64,000 nt of DNA from Selaginella tamariscina (lineage: Eukaryota > Streptophyta > Lycopodiopsida > Selaginellales > Selaginellaceae). Location of the stretch: NCBI GenBank assembly GCA_003024785.1, contig PUQB01000050.1, positions 769,504 through 833,503 of the forward strand, given 5' to 3'. Both the position numbers and the translations under genes were made by a program. Every line of letters starts with the position of its first letter. The first letter of the stretch is position 1. The notes below the pieces were generated by a model. That model did not search any database and was not told the origin of the DNA. It saw only the letters and a program-made list of their open reading frames with translations. Shown in pieces: positions 61,554 to 64,000 of the stretch.

Positions 61554-61865
61554 TATTATATATATATATATATAAAGACACAGGCACACATTAAGTGCCT
61601 TTGCCCTTATACTGATTACCCTTACATTTCTCGAGCTGAATACATACATACACACACATGTCTACACTAATACACCAGATCTAAGTTAGGGCAATTACAC
61701 CAAGGAAATTTAAGTAAAATGCAGGAAGAACAATGGATCATATGAATGAAATATGCACTGAACTGTGAAATATATGAAATTTAACAGCGGAAATCGCAGA
61801 AATCACATAATATTCTATGAATGCTGCTGCGAATCATGTGTGCGTGCATGAGAGACAGAACATAC
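61353..61865 (-). other. Probable intron in the 5' UTR of the ethylene receptor gene
   Basis: On the minus strand a good donor (TTTGAAG/GTATGTTC, boundary 61866/61865) and an acceptor (TTAGCAG/GTAGTG, boundary 61354/61353) bracket this stretch, with the ATG 28 bp after the acceptor. The GC-richer segment from about 61,866 to 61,960 would be the non-coding first exon. The intron holds (TA)n, (CA)n and (GT)n tracts. Confidence 0.5.
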
Positions 61866-61960
61866 CTTCAAACCGCTACAGCTCGATCCACGGCGGTCTT
61901 CACCGACGAACATAAGCCCTAAACCAGGATCGTCCACTCTGTTGTAGTGCAGGGTTCGAA

Positions 61961-62209
61961 TCTGTTTGCCTCGTTACTTGTATTTTAATTAAAATTAATA
62001 CTAAAAACCAAGAGAAAATAATGTATAGAAAATAATATGCAAGGTATTAATATATTATTGATTATAATTAAGGTGCCCGTTTTATTAATTATAATAATTA
62101 AATATTAATAGAGCTCGTTATCAGCCAAATAAAATATTAAAAAATATATTGAACTTTTAGCTATTGGAAATCAGAATATTCATAGAAGTTTTATAACATA
62201 ATTATTATC

Positions 62210-62243
<34 letters not shown>

Positions 62244-63080
62244 TTGAAAAACTTTAATTGTAATATTTTAATTTTTAAAATAATAATATTAATTAAAAAT
62301 ATATTTTTAATTCATAATATATTACAAATGAAATAATGAAAGTTTATTAAGTGTTAAATGTTAAAAAATTGTCATAGTAGAAAATGAAATATTTTTAAAA
62401 ATAATTATATTATATTATGATATATATGTTTAATAGGTTATATTTGGACCTAAAAATAATAAATATAAATTAATTATAAATTTTATTGATTTTTTAAAAA
62501 TGTTTTTAATTTTGAAATTTATGAAGTTTTAAATTAAAGTTTTAGGAATATATATGTAAATATAAAACTTCTAGGGGTATATATGTAAATATGATAAATT
62601 TCAGGGTATATATGTAATTTTTCTTATTATATATGAAGATTTTAGATTTTTTAATAATAAGTTAAATAAACTCTTACAAAAATGTACATAAAATATCTGT
62701 ATTATATTTTATAATAATTGTGAAACCTTAAAAATTAAGTTTATTTTAAAATCAATGGCTCAAAATATATTAAAGAATCTAAATCAATTTAAATAAACTA
62801 ATAAGGATACTCAAATATTCTATTATATATAATATTATTATTTAATAATACATAGTAATTGTGTTTATAAACAGACAAAGTAAATTATAACAAATTAAAA
62901 TATTAATTTTATAAGTTAACTATGAATATTAAAAGATTTATGAAGAATACATATATATATTTCTTATATGCATACACATGTACGAAGAAATTTAAATTTT
63001 GTAAGAAAGGAACCTGAAATATAAACACACACAGATATGTGGTGTGTGCGTGTGTGTAAATAAAGAAGTTATTTTTTAAC
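61961..63080. other. AT-rich spacer with a short tandem repeat
   Basis: Very AT-rich, with no coding signal. Around 62,546-62,625 a unit of about 29 bp (GGTATATATGTAAATAT core) occurs three times. Further TA-rich palindromic runs lie at 62,205-62,240. Confidence 0.6.
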
Positions 63081-63167
63081 TCAAAGTTTGAAACGGATGC
63101 TATGCTTCTTTGGGGGTTTCCGTTTCAACTCCTGCAAATAAAAAGTTTCAATTACTATTACACATGA

Positions 63168-63199
<32 letters not shown>

Positions 63200-63837
63200 A
63201 TATATATATATATTATATAAGTACATATTTTATCATATAGGAACAACTATTCAATAAACCTACTCTCTCTCACACAACATATATGTATATATGAATCATA
63301 TATAAACTGATATTCATAAGCAAATTTTTATTAACTTAAAATTATTAACTAATTACACAAGACTGACCTGCTTGCGGAGACTAGCAACAGCAAGCCGTTC
63401 ACTTGGCAAGTTGTAACTCCCTGTTTGGCTGCTGCTTTTCTTCGCTCCTAGCATCTTCATGCTGACCTGGAATATTCGAGCATCTTGGAATATCCGAGGA
63501 TTTCGGAGATCTTGGAATATCCGAGCATTTTGGGGCAGTGAGATCTTCACTTTCTTTTTCCTGCCGCCAGATAAGCAAATATCGATGTCAGTTACACTTC
63601 CACTTCATGTGAACAGCTTCCCTGCTCTGCACATATCATATATATCATATCATATCATATCATATAATATATATATATATATAATATTATATATATATAT
63701 ATATATATATGACAAATAATCTTTATACTGTAATAATAATTTGTTCTCTCTTGTGTGTGTGTGTGTGTGTATGTCTATAAACAATCAGTACAAGCACACA
63801 CACACACACCAGAGGGATCAGGCAACTCTTCCTCCAT
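63081..63837 (-). CDS. Small basic protein of unknown function, possibly partial
   Basis: Minus-strand exons 63837-63810, 63626-63368 and 63131-63081 join through GT-AG introns. One missing base near 63,594 (GTGTAACTG) makes all junctions close, giving about 112 codons. It would read MEEELPDPSEQGSCSHEVEV, TDIDICLSGGRKKKVKISLP, then an internal repeat ARIFQDLRNPRIFQDARIFQ, then NLPSERLAVASLRKQ and the basic end KRKPPKKHSIRFKL. The Lys/Arg-rich ends suggest a nuclear protein, but I recognise no family. The first exon is duplicated further upstream (63974-64000), so the gene may begin beyond the window and this start may be internal. Confidence 0.5.
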
Positions 63838-63847
63838 CTCTCTCTCT

Positions 63848-63883
<36 letters not shown>

Positions 63884-64000
63884 ATATATATATTATATAT
63901 ATATATGTATGTATGTTGTATGTATGTATGTATGTATGTATGTATATGTCTATAAACAATTATGCACACGCACACACCAGGGGCATCAAGGCAACTCTTC
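63745..64000 (-). repeat. Tandem duplication containing an exon-like segment
   Basis: GAAGAGTTGCCTGATCCCTC with the following (GT)n and GATTGTTTATAGACATA (minus strand, 63830-63768) recurs as GAAGAGTTGCCTTGATGCCC with (GT)n and ATTGTTTATAGACATA (64000-63945). The copies are about 175 bp apart and separated by (GA)n and (TACA)n tracts. The unit continues past the window edge. Confidence 0.75.

Noticed and set aside
61940-61975. tRNA-like GGGTTCGAATC near the receptor 5' end
   Set aside because: No matching stems or anticodon arm; it lies in or next to the probable 5' UTR exon.

Overview
The window is plant nuclear DNA: compact intron-containing genes of roughly balanced base composition lie between very AT-rich spacers full of microsatellites. 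A seedless vascular plant, most like a Selaginella-type lycophyte, fits best. The evidence is the two PPR genes built from runs of ~31-residue S-type repeats (MPERD-VSW-AM-AAYAQ style), the mostly short introns (about 50-500 bp), and the set of land-plant families (subfamily-I ethylene receptor, plastid CCS, SRR1, bL34c, NB-ARC). This placement is an inference from gene content only.

Layout. 1-9640: gene-free and AT-rich, with a ~46-bp tandem repeat and a dispersed repeat pair. 9645-18718, all on +: a frameshift-ridden PPR gene, the copper chaperone CCS (with a GTAC cluster in intron 1), a short secreted Kazal inhibitor, cytosolic HSP70, and plastid ribosomal protein bL34c. 18719-25289: a very AT-rich gene desert. 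25290-30887, on +: a secreted hevein plus DPBB (EG45/natriuretic-peptide-type) protein, a UFD1-domain zinc-finger protein, and SRR1. 31191-33958, on -: an NB-ARC protein with C-terminal ARM-like repeats whose 5' leader is present in four tandem copies. 35802-45660: a probable small TRIM-like LTR element split by a young 9-kb Ty3/gypsy element. 48601-50060: an undescribed TIR element carrying a GC-rich minisatellite. 51518-63837, on -: a second PPR gene, an F-box/LRR gene, an ETR1-like ethylene receptor with a changed phospho-acceptor site, and a small basic protein at the edge.

A cross-cutting point matters for every gene call. Most host genes (about ten of twelve) contain one or a few single-base length errors, mostly missing bases in short homopolymers, and almost never a nonsense substitution. 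Correcting each by one base gives exon lengths that close exactly in frame. I read most of these as uncorrected assembly indels rather than pseudogenes; the first PPR gene is the uncertain case. No operon-like system is present. Shared themes are copper and ethylene (CCS supplies copper to superoxide dismutase; the receptor keeps the copper-binding Cys/His), proteostasis (HSP70, UFD1-like, F-box), organelle expression (PPRs, bL34c) and defence (hevein/DPBB, Kazal, NB-ARC).
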